A stretch of 37,923 nucleotides of DNA from Bacillota bacterium (GCA_023397245.1 JAEWUH010000164.1:1-37923), one strand, 5' to 3'. Numbered from the stretch's first letter, positions 9,139 through 17,858 are shown. Notes: generated from the letters alone by a model not told the origin. A program made the numbers and translations.

Positions 9139-9188
9139 GTGGTCTCCAAAACCACGTGCCGAGGGTTCAAGTCCTTCTGCCCCTGCCA
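9139..9188 (+). tRNA. 3' half of tRNA-Trp (CCA), attachment-site remnant
   Basis: Readable parts are the anticodon stem GTGGT/ACCAC (9139-9143, 9151-9155) with loop CTCCAAA (anticodon CCA at 9146-9148), a T arm with TTCAAGT (9166-9172), the 3' acceptor strand TGCCCCT (9178-9184), a G discriminator and encoded CCA ending at 9188. The matching 5' acceptor AGGGGCA and the D arm are absent upstream, so this is not a working gene. A 3' tRNA half followed by a terminator is what remains at the far end of an element that integrated into tRNA-Trp. Most of the 520-base gene-free stretch 8907-9426 is this fragment, the tetR operator and two terminators. The repeated CTGGTGTCAA at 9059-9080 is unexplained. 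Confidence 0.85.
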
Positions 9189-9196
9189 GATATCAG

Positions 9197-9237
9197 GCCT
9201 GAAAAACGCAGTATTGATGCGGGTTTCAGGCTTTTTT
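9197..9237 (+). terminator. Intrinsic terminator behind the tRNA-Trp fragment
   Basis: Stem GCCTGAAA (9197-9204) pairs with TTTCAGGC (9224-9231), extended by CGCA/TGCG, and is followed by six Ts. It begins 9 nt after the tRNA CCA end and is probably the native terminator of the original tRNA-Trp gene. Confidence 0.85.
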
Positions 9238-9346
9238 CATATTGTTTTTTAATTTCGTTATATTTCCATACTGTAAATACTTTTTATTTTTCTCCGAAAA
9301 TTACTGCTTTTATTCGTGCAAGCGGTGTCATGTCTGAATTGAAAAC

Positions 9347-9384
9347 GGTTCAATGCAGCCCTTTGTTACATTGAACCATTTTTT
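9347..9384. terminator. Bidirectional terminator after the GH13 gene
   Basis: GGTTCAATG (9347-9355) pairs with CATTGAACC (9369-9377), followed by a T run rightward and by GTTTTC leftward. It lies about 40 nt past the end of the leftward amylase gene and probably ends the mal operon. Confidence 0.75.
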
Positions 9385-9426
9385 ATAACTTTGACTTATG
9401 AGCCTCAACAAACAAATTCATCGGGA

Positions 9427-11154
9427 TTACGTTTTCAGCAAATAAATATTGCCGCTGTATGGGGGCATCGTGACGGACAGCCCGCTTAAACTCCCTGTTA
9501 ATTCTGTTTGTGTCAGTAAATCTTCTGCCGTTTGACAATGCAGGAAAACTGTTTTGGGCTGCGCTGTATTATTGATTACCGTAACGACAGTTTGTTTTTC
9601 ATAGGCTCTCTCCAAAAAGAACACATCATCTTTTGCGTGCAGATTAACACTGCCGTATTGAAGGGCTTTCTGTTTCTTTCGGATTGCTATTATTTTTTTA
9701 TAAAACTGATACAGATCCTGATTCCAGTGTGTTTTGTTCCAATCGAACGTTCTGCGGCAGTCGGGATCATCGTTGCCCTCTGTTTCGATTTCGCTGCCGT
9801 AATAGGTACAGGGGATGCCGACATAACTGAATAAAAACAGAACCGCCAGCTTGAATCTTTCTTTATTGCCGCCGCACCACGTTAAAAAACGCATCGTATC
9901 GTGGCTGTCCAAAAGATTCAGCATGGCAAAATTGACCTGCTCTGAATTCCACATCAAGATACTGGATAAATTATCCGCAAAATCCTGCGCATTGTCCTTC
10001 TGCATTGCAAAAAATTGAATGCAGGCCTTTGTCAGCGGATAATTCATGACGCTGTCAAACTGATCCCCCATCAGCCACGGGTACGCGTTGTGCCAATTTT
10101 CTCCGATAATAACAGCGGCGCTGTTAATTCCTTTTACGACATTACGGAATGCGCGCCAAAAATTGTGATCAATTTCATCGGAAACATCCAGCCTCCAACC
10201 GTCAATACCGGTTTCTTTTGTCCAATAAGCTACCGTATCCAAAAGATATTTTTTCAGCTCAAAATTGGAAGTATTCAGTTTTGGCATTTCCGGGCTGGTT
10301 CCAAAAACGCGATAGGAAAGCGGATTGCATGATACCGGGAAGCGCTTTATGTGGAACCAGTCTTTATACTTGGAGTTCTCACCGTTTTTCAAAACATCCT
10401 GAAACGGCGCGAATAAGTAGCCGCTGTGATTGAACACACCGTCCAATATTACCCGGATCTCTTTTTGATGTGCCTCGGAGATCAATCGGCATAAAGTCTC
10501 CTTGTCACCAAAAGCCGGGTCAATTTTGCGGTAGTCGGTCGTATCATATTTATGGTTGCTGGGAGATTGGAAGATCGGGGTTAAATAAAGCACGTTAATG
10601 CCCAAATCCTGCAAATAATCCAACTTATTGATAATCCCCAGTAAATCTCCCCCGTAAAAGCTTTTGGGCTTGGGCATCTCTTTCCATGGAGTAAGCGGCT
10701 GCGGATCATTTTGAAAATCTCCGTTACAAAAACGCTCCACAAAGATTTGATAAAAAACAGCCCCATGCACCCATTCGGGAACTCGGTGTAAATCGATCGG
10801 GTTGATAAAAGGAAACTGGAAATAGTGAAAATAGGCGTATTGATCGTCAAAAGTTTGCGAAATACCGGACTCGCTGTAAACCAGTGTTTCCTCTCCGTCG
10901 GATACTTCAAAATAGTAGCCCAGCCGCGGATCGTCCGTTACATAATTATACTGGTAATAATCAAAATAGCGATCCGATGCCGCTTTGTTCATCACATACT
11001 TTTTCTTATCCGACCAATTATGCTTCTGGGAAATAACAAGTGTTACTTTGGTGCAATCATTTTTTGCAGTACGCAAACGAATATGTAATTCTGTTTCGCT
11101 GTAAGCGTAGGCGTAATTACTTTTTTGTTTATGATAAAGTGCTTGTAAGTTCAA
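9427..11154 (-). CDS. Intracellular GH13 neopullulanase/cyclomaltodextrinase-type enzyme
   Basis: 575-aa glycoside hydrolase family 13 enzyme that would cleave imported maltodextrins in the cytoplasm; there is no signal peptide. Residues 1-125 look like the N-terminal beta-sandwich (CBM34-type) of neopullulanases and maltogenic amylases. The barrel carries region I DGVFNH (about 239-243), region II GWRLDVSDE with nucleophile Asp323, region III GENW with acid/base Glu352, and region IV LLDSHD with Asp419. The start is TTG, 6 nt behind AGGAGG. It is the last gene of the leftward maltodextrin operon, 60 bp after the binding protein. Pullulanase, cyclodextrinase and maltogenic amylase activities cannot be told apart here. 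Confidence 0.93.
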   Translation of the reverse strand: MNLQALYHKQKSNYAYAYSETELHIRLRTAKNDCTKVTLVISQKHNWSDKKKYVMNKAASDRYFDYYQYNYVTDDPRLGYYFEVSDGEETLVYSESGISQTFDDQYAYFHYFQFPFINPIDLHRVPEWVHGAVFYQIFVERFCNGDFQNDPQPLTPWKEMPKPKSFYGGDLLGIINKLDYLQDLGINVLYLTPIFQSPSNHKYDTTDYRKIDPAFGDKETLCRLISEAHQKEIRVILDGVFNHSGYLFAPFQDVLKNGENSKYKDWFHIKRFPVSCNPLSYRVFGTSPEMPKLNTSNFELKKYLLDTVAYWTKETGIDGWRLDVSDEIDHNFWRAFRNVVKGINSAAVIIGENWHNAYPWLMGDQFDSVMNYPLTKACIQFFAMQKDNAQDFADNLSSILMWNSEQVNFAMLNLLDSHDTMRFLTWCGGNKERFKLAVLFLFSYVGIPCTYYGSEIETEGNDDPDCRRTFDWNKTHWNQDLYQFYKKIIAIRKKQKALQYGSVNLHAKDDVFFLERAYEKQTVVTVINNTAQPKTVFLHCQTAEDLLTQTELTGSLSGLSVTMPPYSGNIYLLKT

Positions 11155-11214
11155 AATTAACCTCCTGAATTAACATCTAACAGAACCGAATAAATCGTTT
11201 TTCAATTCTTGATA

Positions 11215-12552
11215 TTATGATTCCGTATTCACAAATGAATCCCATTCTGTCACAGCTTTTTTTTGTGCCGCTTCAGGTGTTATTTTACCGTCAAACACCT
11301 CGGGGCCAACTTCACTGATGATGGTCCAGAAATAAGAAATTCTGTTTACGCTGGGCATTGGCACGGATTTATCAAACGCTTTTAAAATCGTACTTAAGAT
11401 CGGATCGGTTGAAAGTCCTTTTACCTTCGAAACATCCTTCAACGCCGTAATTTTAGAGGCTTTTGAATACAATAGTTCCGCGCTCTCGTTGGTGGCAAGA
11501 AATTGTACGAAAAGCTGTGCTGCTTTGGGGTATTTTGTGAAGGACGCCACATGTGCGTTTTGAATCGTAGAAAAGGCCTTTGGCTGCTGGCCGTCATAAG
11601 TCGGCATCGGAATAACTCCAAAATCCGCGCCCGCCTTTTGGTAAGTCTTTATATTGTAAGGGCCGCCCAGGATGTAGCCTGCCTTGCCGTCAACAAATTC
11701 TTTATCCATGAAATCCGTACTGTTTGAATCCACAGCCTTCATTGGCATAAGTTCATGAAACTTTTTAAGGACCTGCAAGCCCTTTAAAAATTCGGTGGTA
11801 TCGAACCCAGGCTTGTTTTCATCGGTACCGTCAGAGCCAAACAGATTGTAGCCGTAGGCGCTGAGCATCGGATAAAGCTCGGAGCCGCGGTTAACATTAA
11901 ATAAGAACCAGAATTTATTCTCTTTTGTACTATTGAAGGTTTTGGCTTCATCAAAGATTTGCTCAAATGTTGCAGCCGGGGTTTTCACCAATTTTTTATT
12001 GTAAAACAGCACCGGGGTTTCAATGGATACCGGCACACCATATACTTTGTTGTCTTTGGTGACCGTTTTCATCGCTATCGGGCTGATCGTATCGTTCAGA
12101 TTTTGAGCAATACTGCTATCCAATGCAAGGGGGATCCCGCTCTGAATCGCTTCATATGTATTGTCGTGGGGAAGCATAAATACATTCATGCCCGACTTTG
12201 CGGAAACTTCCAGCTTTGCCTTTTTTATATTATCCATAAGGGATCCTTTTTCGACAGAGACCGTAACGCCGTATTTTTCCTTAAACTTTTCCGCAACCGC
12301 CTTTGCGAATGCTACGTCGCTGTCATCCCCGCCGGTGCGGAACTTTAAGGTTGCGCCTTCTTCGGGAGTCAGAGCTTCCTTACTGCTGCCGCTGGAACTG
12401 CCGCCGGAGCTGCCGGAGGAGCTGCCGGAGGAGCTGCCGGAGGCTGCCAATTTTGTTGTATCAACCGGGATATTGTCTTTGCAGCCTGCCACAGAGAATA
12501 CCATTAACAAACTCAGGGTAAATGCGAATGCCTTTTTGAATTTCATCTTCAT
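11215..12552 (-). CDS. Maltodextrin-type ABC transporter substrate-binding lipoprotein
   Basis: 445-aa extracellular solute-binding protein (family 1, MalE-like). The lipoprotein signal peptide ends in lipobox VAGC with Cys24. A Ser/Gly-rich linker (about residues 38-57) then tethers the binding domain to the membrane. TGGDDSDVAFAKAVAEKF and GKAGYILGGPYNIKTYQ are typical of sugar-binding members. It lies 41 bp after the MalG-like permease in an operon with an amylase and under a nearby LacI regulator, so maltose or maltodextrin is the likely ligand. No ATPase gene is present; a shared MsmX/MalK-type ATPase elsewhere is expected. Confidence 0.92.
   Translation of the reverse strand: MKMKFKKAFAFTLSLLMVFSVAGCKDNIPVDTTKLAASGSSSGSSSGSSGGSSSGSSKEALTPEEGATLKFRTGGDDSDVAFAKAVAEKFKEKYGVTVSVEKGSLMDNIKKAKLEVSAKSGMNVFMLPHDNTYEAIQSGIPLALDSSIAQNLNDTISPIAMKTVTKDNKVYGVPVSIETPVLFYNKKLVKTPAATFEQIFDEAKTFNSTKENKFWFLFNVNRGSELYPMLSAYGYNLFGSDGTDENKPGFDTTEFLKGLQVLKKFHELMPMKAVDSNSTDFMDKEFVDGKAGYILGGPYNIKTYQKAGADFGVIPMPTYDGQQPKAFSTIQNAHVASFTKYPKAAQLFVQFLATNESAELLYSKASKITALKDVSKVKGLSTDPILSTILKAFDKSVPMPSVNRISYFWTIISEVGPEVFDGKITPEAAQKKAVTEWDSFVNTES
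12397..12447. repeat. Short GC-rich tandem repeats in the binding-protein linker
   Basis: A 12-bp unit, GAGCTGCCGGAG, and close variants repeat in tandem and encode the Gly/Ser linker of the MalE-like lipoprotein. Such repeats can change in copy number by slippage, which would alter linker length in multiples of four residues. Confidence 0.75.
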
Positions 12553-12593
12553 TCCATCCTTTCATTACGCTTAAAATAATAATGTGAATAAAA

Positions 12594-13421
12594 TCAGCCC
12601 TTATTTGCGCCGGAAGCAATGCCCTGCACTAAATATTTTTGAAATATAATAAATAAGATCGTAATCGGGATTGCAATTAAGATGGCTCCCGCTGCAAACA
12701 TTGTAAATTTGTCGTTTTCTTTCCCGGAAATCATGTTGTAAAGCCCAATCGCCAACGTCGTGTTATTTGAACTGGTGGACAAAAGCATACTGGGTACAAT
12801 GTAGTCCATCCAGGGCAGCATGAATTGAGAAACCGCACAATATGTAATAATCGGTTTTGATATCGGCAGAATAATTCGGAAAAAGGTAGAGAAATTCGAA
12901 CAGCCGTCAATATAGGCAGCTTCGTCTATCTCTTTTGAAATACCGTCCAAATAGCCTTTTACAAGCCAAACATTATACGGAATGGCGCCGGCCGCATAGA
13001 TAATAACCAATGCCAACGGCTGGTTCAGTAGTCCTAAGGTTAAAAACAGCGTGTAAAGTGCCGTCATGGATAAAAAATTTGGGAACATGGACAAAAGCAG
13101 CAAGCCCATCAAGCCTAATTTTCTGCCTTTGAATTTAAAGCGTGAAACAATCCATGCGGTAATAATAATAAGGATGACGGAAACGATTGCGTTGAACGTT
13201 GCAATCAGAAATGAATTCTTAAACCAAACGGCAAAGTTTGTTTCTTTAAAAAGTCTTACATAATTATCAATCGTAAGCTTTTTCGGTATTAAGGTAGCGG
13301 AGGCCAACCCATTGCCCTGATTGAAGGACGACAGAACAATCCAGAAGATAGGAATCAGAACAAGCAGCGCCACTATTATTAACTCGAAATGTACAAAAAA
13401 GGAGTTCACTTTTTTCCTCAT
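12594..13421 (-). CDS. MalG-like ABC transporter permease
   Basis: 275-aa inner permease of a carbohydrate ABC importer with six likely membrane helices. The EAA loop that docks the ATPase reads EAAYIDGCSNFSTFFRIILP (about residues 167-186). AGGAG lies just upstream of the ATG, and the gene starts 4 bp after the MalF-like stop, so the two permeases are translationally linked. It pairs with the MalF-like protein to form the membrane channel. Confidence 0.93.
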   Translation of the reverse strand: MRKKVNSFFVHFELIIVALLVLIPIFWIVLSSFNQGNGLASATLIPKKLTIDNYVRLFKETNFAVWFKNSFLIATFNAIVSVILIIITAWIVSRFKFKGRKLGLMGLLLLSMFPNFLSMTALYTLFLTLGLLNQPLALVIIYAAGAIPYNVWLVKGYLDGISKEIDEAAYIDGCSNFSTFFRIILPISKPIITYCAVSQFMLPWMDYIVPSMLLSTSSNNTTLAIGLYNMISGKENDKFTMFAAGAILIAIPITILFIIFQKYLVQGIASGANKG

Positions 13422-13425
13422 ATTT

Positions 13426-14757
13426 TCACATCTCCTTAAAGGCTGTCGTTCTCTTCAAATTCCAATACGATGCAGCACCAATTAAAATAAAAATCAGAAT
13501 ATTGAAAACAGCGGCCATATTGTACATGGACTGATTCAACGTCAGCTTGTAAATCCACGAGATCAAAATATCAGTATCTCCCGCAACCTGTAAAGAGGAG
13601 TTATTCGGTTTACCGTCCGTAAGGAAGTAAATAAATCCAAACCCGTTGAAGTTCGTAACAAAATTCATGACCACCAAGGGAGCGGTCGCTTTCATTAACA
13701 AAGGCAGCTTGATTCTTCGAAAAACCTGGAACCTGTTTGCGCCGTCCATCCCGGCCGCCTCATACAGAGTCGGGTCCTGGTTCGACAAAACGCCGAGCAG
13801 CATAACCATAAACACAGGAAATCCAATCCAAAGATTCACCATGATAATTGTAATTTTTGCGATGATCGGATCGGAAAAGAACTGAATTCGCTCATGAATA
13901 AGACCCATATCCAGCAAAAGCTGATTTAAAGGGCTGAACTGGCCGTTAAACAAATTTCGGAACATTAAAAGTGAAATCGTACCCGGAATCGCCCACGGCA
14001 ATATATAAATTGAACGAAAAAAAGATTTGTGCTTCACACACTTGCTGTTGACCAGCGTTGCCTGTAAAAGGCCCATAAAATACGTAGTAAAGGTCGCTAA
14101 AAAAGCCCAGATAATCGTCCATAGAAAAACAGCAACAAATGTCTGGGACCACAACGGGATGCTGACGATTTTCTTGAAATTATCAAATCCGACCCATTTA
14201 ACAAGATTCGCCGGAGGGAGATGATTAATATTATAATTCGTAAAAGCGGTGAGTACGGAAAAGATAATGGGCATTAAGACCACATACACCACAACAAAGA
14301 GAATCGGGGTAAGCACAATGTACGGAAACATCTTTTGATACAGTTTCTTCCCATAGGTACGCGAACTTACATAAGTATGCGTATCACTGACCGCTTTCCC
14401 GGTACGATAGGCGTCCACAACATTCCAAGCGAAAGCTGCAAGGAAAGCAATGAGCGCAATCAGTGAAATGATTCCGTTAATCATCAAATAGGTGGAATGG
14501 TCTTCCCCGGGAACGGTGCCTAAAGTAATCAGGCCCCAGATTCCTTTTGTGAAATATCCCCCGTATAGACGGATTTGGAAATCCGGAATTTGTCCGGCGA
14601 AATAGTTAAACCAGTATCCGGTTCCCAATTCAATGGTAAGAAGGAGCGCTTGCACAGCAAAAAATAAAACGCCTTTTATCTTTTGTTTTCCAATAAAAAA
14701 TTGCCCGCTGCCCCAAATCAAACACGATAGGATTGTTGAACTGCATTTTTTAGCCAA
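13426..14757 (-). CDS. MalF-like ABC transporter permease
   Basis: 443-aa carbohydrate ABC permease with the EAA loop EAAGMDGANRFQVFRRIKLP in the C-terminal third. It has the extended N-terminus (about 150 residues with three extra hydrophobic segments, beginning IWGSGQFFIGKQKIKG) common in Gram-positive maltodextrin MalF proteins. I prefer the TTG at 14757: GGGAGG (14767-14772) lies 9 nt upstream, while the in-frame ATG at 14799 has no ribosome site. It is the first gene of the leftward mal operon, divergent from the LacI regulator. Confidence 0.9.
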   Translation of the reverse strand: MAKKCSSTILSCLIWGSGQFFIGKQKIKGVLFFAVQALLLTIELGTGYWFNYFAGQIPDFQIRLYGGYFTKGIWGLITLGTVPGEDHSTYLMINGIISLIALIAFLAAFAWNVVDAYRTGKAVSDTHTYVSSRTYGKKLYQKMFPYIVLTPILFVVVYVVLMPIIFSVLTAFTNYNINHLPPANLVKWVGFDNFKKIVSIPLWSQTFVAVFLWTIIWAFLATFTTYFMGLLQATLVNSKCVKHKSFFRSIYILPWAIPGTISLLMFRNLFNGQFSPLNQLLLDMGLIHERIQFFSDPIIAKITIIMVNLWIGFPVFMVMLLGVLSNQDPTLYEAAGMDGANRFQVFRRIKLPLLMKATAPLVVMNFVTNFNGFGFIYFLTDGKPNNSSLQVAGDTDILISWIYKLTLNQSMYNMAAVFNILIFILIGAASYWNLKRTTAFKEM

Positions 14758-14897
14758 TTTGATAAGCCTCCCTATGTTCCCCTGTTTTATGAAAAACATT
14801 TCTATGAAAGACAGGTTTCTGTCATTGATAACCGCTTATTCAGCAGATATTCTTTCACTTTATTTGGCATGATTGGAATTATTTTTATTTCTCGGCG

Positions 14898-14926
14898 TTG
14901 CCTTCGTAATAAAACAATGGTAAAAT
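14898..14926 (+). promoter_or_regulatory. Promoter of the LacI-family regulator
   Basis: TTGCCT (14898-14903), a 17-nt spacer and TAAAAT (14921-14926) precede the regulator start by about 32 nt. I found no clear CG-centred LacI operator in the 200 bp between the divergent genes. A small inverted repeat, GACAG/CTGTC (14810-14823), is the only candidate on the mal side. Confidence 0.6.
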
Positions 14927-14958
14927 AAAAAGACACCAATCAAAGGAGCGGGTATACC

Positions 14959-15879
14959 GTGGCGAAACATAAAGTAACGATGCGCGATATTGCAAAAGAG
15001 TGCAATGTTTCCGTTGCGACTGTTTCTTATGTTCTTAACCATACTGATAATGAGAAAATCAGTCATGATACCTGTCTGAAGGTAATGGAGGCCGCCACAT
15101 ATCTGCACTATATTCCCAGTGCTTTGGCGAAACGTTCGGTAGGCCACAAAAATAATCTTGTAGGCATCATCATTAACCTGAAAAGCCACAATACGCCCGG
15201 GAAAAAATTGATTTATTATGATCTTGCAGCCGAATTGAGCAACTGCGTCCGGTTACTTGGTTTTGAAACGATCATTATAACAAACAAAGACTTGCAAAAA
15301 GACTTTACCGTCATCACGAAACACAGTCTTGACGCGGTTTTTATGATTGATGTGGATAACAATATGGTTGGAAAGATTACGAAAGATTATTTTGTACCGA
15401 TCATTTTTTTGGACTGCGAGGTTGACGAGTACCTGTTTTGTAAAATTTATCCGAATTATCCTGCTTTGTTTCAAAAAGCAAAAGCAATTTTACATGCGGA
15501 CACATTGTTTCTTGCAATGGAAGACATTTACAGTCAGAGACTGAAGGAACGGATGATCAAAGGGTTTCCCGCAAAAGATATTTTTATCAATACGCCAAAT
15601 TCTGATTTGCATTTATTTTTACAGACCCACAGCAAAAGCAAAGGGATCATTTTAAGCGATATTTTGGCGCTTCAGGCAGAGCTCTATATGGATACTCAGG
15701 ATTTTGTGGTTGTTTCCAGTCTGGGCAACGCACATATGCTGCTGCCGGATACCCAAACTATTTTCATACGAAATAAAAGTAAGGCGGCCGCTGCGGCTGA
15801 AACATTACAAAAGATGCTTCGCCTTGACTACAAGGCAAACGAAGGAAATCGGATTTTGCTTGAATGCGAATCTCAATAA
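14959..15879 (+). CDS. LacI-family regulator of the maltodextrin locus
   Basis: 306-aa LacI/GalR protein. The N-terminal HTH (VTMRDIAKECNVSVATVSYVLN, about residues 6-27) and hinge (PSALAKRSVG) are intact, followed by a periplasmic-binding-like effector domain. It starts with GTG, 10 nt behind AAAGGAG. It is divergent from the mal operon and very likely controls it. At 306 aa it is slightly shorter than the usual 330-340, mainly in the effector domain, but ends normally. Confidence 0.9.
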   Translation: MAKHKVTMRDIAKECNVSVATVSYVLNHTDNEKISHDTCLKVMEAATYLHYIPSALAKRSVGHKNNLVGIIINLKSHNTPGKKLIYYDLAAELSNCVRLLGFETIIITNKDLQKDFTVITKHSLDAVFMIDVDNNMVGKITKDYFVPIIFLDCEVDEYLFCKIYPNYPALFQKAKAILHADTLFLAMEDIYSQRLKERMIKGFPAKDIFINTPNSDLHLFLQTHSKSKGIILSDILALQAELYMDTQDFVVVSSLGNAHMLLPDTQTIFIRNKSKAAAAAETLQKMLRLDYKANEGNRILLECESQ

Positions 15880-15899
15880 GTTAAAAAATAAATAACGGA

Positions 15900-15942
15900 G
15901 AGCCGGAATGCTGTTGTAAATATGTTGCAGCACTTCCGGCTC
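15900..15942. terminator. Convergent terminator between lacI and the starch-binding gene
   Basis: GAGCCGGAATGCTG (15900-15913) pairs with CAGCACTTCCGGCTC (15928-15942) with one bulged base. It sits between two converging genes and probably serves both, although the T run is short. Confidence 0.7.
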
Positions 15943-15970
15943 ATTTCATTTGTCAAAACGGATTAAACAA

Positions 15971-16585
15971 TCAGGCTCTTGCCTTCTCTTTGCCCAGCAG
16001 CACACATGCCGCCGCAAGAGAAACAGCACCAATAGCCCCTGCTGCTGCCGCTGTGTTGCTGTCACCGGTTGTGGGAGTTGCATCTTTCGGGGCGGTTGAA
16101 GCTGACGCTGCCGCAGCTGCCGGGAAATCAGCCGGTTTTGTAGTTGTAACAGTGATGGTAGTACCGCCGCCGTAGCCAACCGCACCATTTGAATCGCTGG
16201 AAGCGCCGGGTACAAGATAATAAGTACTTCCGAGCTGCAGGCCCTTGCCATCCGTACCGGTTACGTCGGCTGTCTGCTTGGCTTTGGGCTTTGCGTTGTT
16301 ATTCAGAACGACTTTCACTGCTTTAGCGCTTGGAATCGTTGCGGAATACCAGTTATCACCGACAGCAGTCATTTTTGTACCGGGCCATGCAGCACCGATT
16401 GTAGAACCGGTATCCGCCGTACAGGCGTAGTAATACGCCGTACCCCAGCCTTGGTTGTCTTTAAAATAGATCGTTACGTTCTTGGATGCAGCATTCGCCT
16501 GCAGTGCCGGGATTGCGCCAACCGATACCGCCATCAGTACGATAGCCATAACACTTGTAATTGCTTTTCTGAAATACTTTTTCAT
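15971..16585 (-). CDS. Sortase-anchored starch-binding (CBM26-like) surface protein
   Basis: 204-aa secreted protein. A signal peptide (cleavage near ANA-AS, residue 32) is followed by a single starch-binding domain of the CBM26 type: NVTIYFKDNQGWGTAYYY, AAWPGTKMTAVGDNWYSATIP and the asparagine-rich VVLNNN are the conserved pieces. An Ala/Thr-rich linker leads to a sorting signal: TPTTGD (170-175), a hydrophobic stretch and the tail GKEKARA. TPTTG departs from LPXTG. The start ATG at 16585 follows AAAGGGCAGG. The gene lies 63 bp after a class B sortase, which is probably its anchoring enzyme. It would hold starch at the cell surface near the maltodextrin importer. Confidence 0.88.
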   Translation of the reverse strand: MKKYFRKAITSVMAIVLMAVSVGAIPALQANAASKNVTIYFKDNQGWGTAYYYACTADTGSTIGAAWPGTKMTAVGDNWYSATIPSAKAVKVVLNNNAKPKAKQTADVTGTDGKGLQLGSTYYLVPGASSDSNGAVGYGGGTTITVTTTKPADFPAAAAASASTAPKDATPTTGDSNTAAAAGAIGAVSLAAACVLLGKEKARA

Positions 16586-16648
16586 GTTTTTCCTGCCCTT
16601 TCGTCTGTAAATAATATAATTTATTGCCAAGAACAAACTTTGCAATAA

Positions 16649-17479
16649 CTACCTCATTATTTTTTTGGCAACCACAGCCAGTCTGCCGTCTTTTGTTTGA
16701 TAGCTGCAAGTTGACAGCGTAAGAAGCGGTTCCCCGGGAACGGCGGTCACTCCTGTGTCGTACAGGGAGAGTTTCTTGACATTCGCCACATAATCCTCAT
16801 ATTGCTCTTTTGAAGCCGGATAATTAAATTTATAATATTTAAAGACAGTTTCGTTTTGGTTGTAAACTTTGGAAAGTAAAACGCCGATGATTTGGTAATC
16901 CCCCGTTTGGTAAATTGTGTCGAAATGGATAATGGGATGTTTTTGAAAATAACTTTCTGACTGATAATGAAGCAAATCCGCAAATTCGGTTCCATCTTTC
17001 ATGCTATGACCGTAGATAAGGTAATTGGAGCTTTTTTCGGTATCGGTACCACCGTCTAAAAACGGCAATCCACGGTTTTCCGGCTGCTTCTGAAAGTTTC
17101 GGTGCAGATAATACTCAGGATCGCGGGGAGTCAACATAACAGGATAATTAATGTCGGTTCCGTCAATACATAACCACCCGAAAATATCGGAATTTTGATT
17201 GTATAATTTTTGGAACTGCGGCAAAATACTTAATTTTTCTGAAATGCTTTCTTCTGTTTTCTCAACACTTTGTGTTGAGCTGATTATTTTGGAGGCAGCA
17301 GAATTCATTGCAGGAGAAAGCTGTTTCATTTCCCGCTTGTTGCCGGCGGCATTTGCTCCGTAACCAATTAAATAAACGAGGCAGCTCAAAAAGCAGAAAA
17401 CAAAACCGGCAATGAAAAACAGCCGAATTTTAGAAGCATTCCTTATAAAACTCCCTATTGGCCCGAGCCGACCTTTCAC
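16649..17479 (-). CDS. srtB: Class B sortase
   Basis: 276-aa membrane-anchored transpeptidase that joins surface proteins to peptidoglycan. An N-terminal membrane anchor (about residues 19-41) precedes the sortase fold. Catalytic His158 (YGHSM), Cys258 (TLSTCSY) and Arg266 (DGRLAVV) are all present. The long insert before the Cys (KYYKFNYPASKEQYEDYVANVKK) is typical of class B. I chose the GTG at 17479, 7-8 nt behind AGGAGG; an in-frame ATG at 17563 has no such site and falls upstream of the likely transcription start. It forms an operon with the starch-binding protein. Confidence 0.92.
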   Translation of the reverse strand: MKGRLGPIGSFIRNASKIRLFFIAGFVFCFLSCLVYLIGYGANAAGNKREMKQLSPAMNSAASKIISSTQSVEKTEESISEKLSILPQFQKLYNQNSDIFGWLCIDGTDINYPVMLTPRDPEYYLHRNFQKQPENRGLPFLDGGTDTEKSSNYLIYGHSMKDGTEFADLLHYQSESYFQKHPIIHFDTIYQTGDYQIIGVLLSKVYNQNETVFKYYKFNYPASKEQYEDYVANVKKLSLYDTGVTAVPGEPLLTLSTCSYQTKDGRLAVVAKKIMR

Positions 17480-17530
17480 CTGGGTTCCTCCTAGTAAAAA
17501 AGGATGACATGCATTATTTTCATTGACAAT

Positions 17531-17559
17531 AATATAGCACAGGAATTTTTGCGTGTCAA
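17531..17559 (-). promoter_or_regulatory. Promoter of the sortase-CBM26 operon
   Basis: On the minus strand TTGACA (17559-17554), a 17-nt spacer and TATATT (17536-17531) form a near-consensus promoter. Transcription would start near 17525, which excludes the longer sortase reading frame. Confidence 0.8.
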
Positions 17560-17616
17560 GCAATATGTATATATTTTTTTGTAATTTATATTACAAATTG
17601 TGCATATTATACTAAT

Positions 17617-17650
17617 TTTTTAACTTAACAAAATTTTGTTAAGTTAAAAA
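17617..17650. repeat. 34-bp perfect AT-rich palindrome
   Basis: Uninterrupted palindrome with 17-bp arms centred between 17633 and 17634 (half-site TTTTTAACTTAACAAAA). It lies about 60 bp upstream of the sortase -35. It could be an operator for a dimeric regulator (MarR-type sites have this look) or a terminator, since it carries A and T runs at its ends. The gene-free stretch 17480-18002 otherwise holds the sortase promoter and one terminator. Confidence 0.85.
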
Positions 17651-17858
17651 TAATCGGAAATTCAGCGAATTATATGGAGTTCTTATGAAGTAACTCAAAA
17701 AGTTAAGCTGTCAAACAGAGTTAAACTATTTTTACAACAGCCAAAAATTTTATGGTACAAAACCTTCTACCCTTCCACCTGACAGAACAGTGAAAGGTAT
17801 ACTGAGAAGTGGCCGAAAAACCCGACAAATGCGTAATTGGAAAAAGGCCACTGTCAGC

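Noticed and set aside
12397..12447. CRISPR-like repeat array
   Set aside because: The short tandem units are codons of a Gly/Ser linker inside the binding-protein gene. I found no CRISPR array anywhere in the window.
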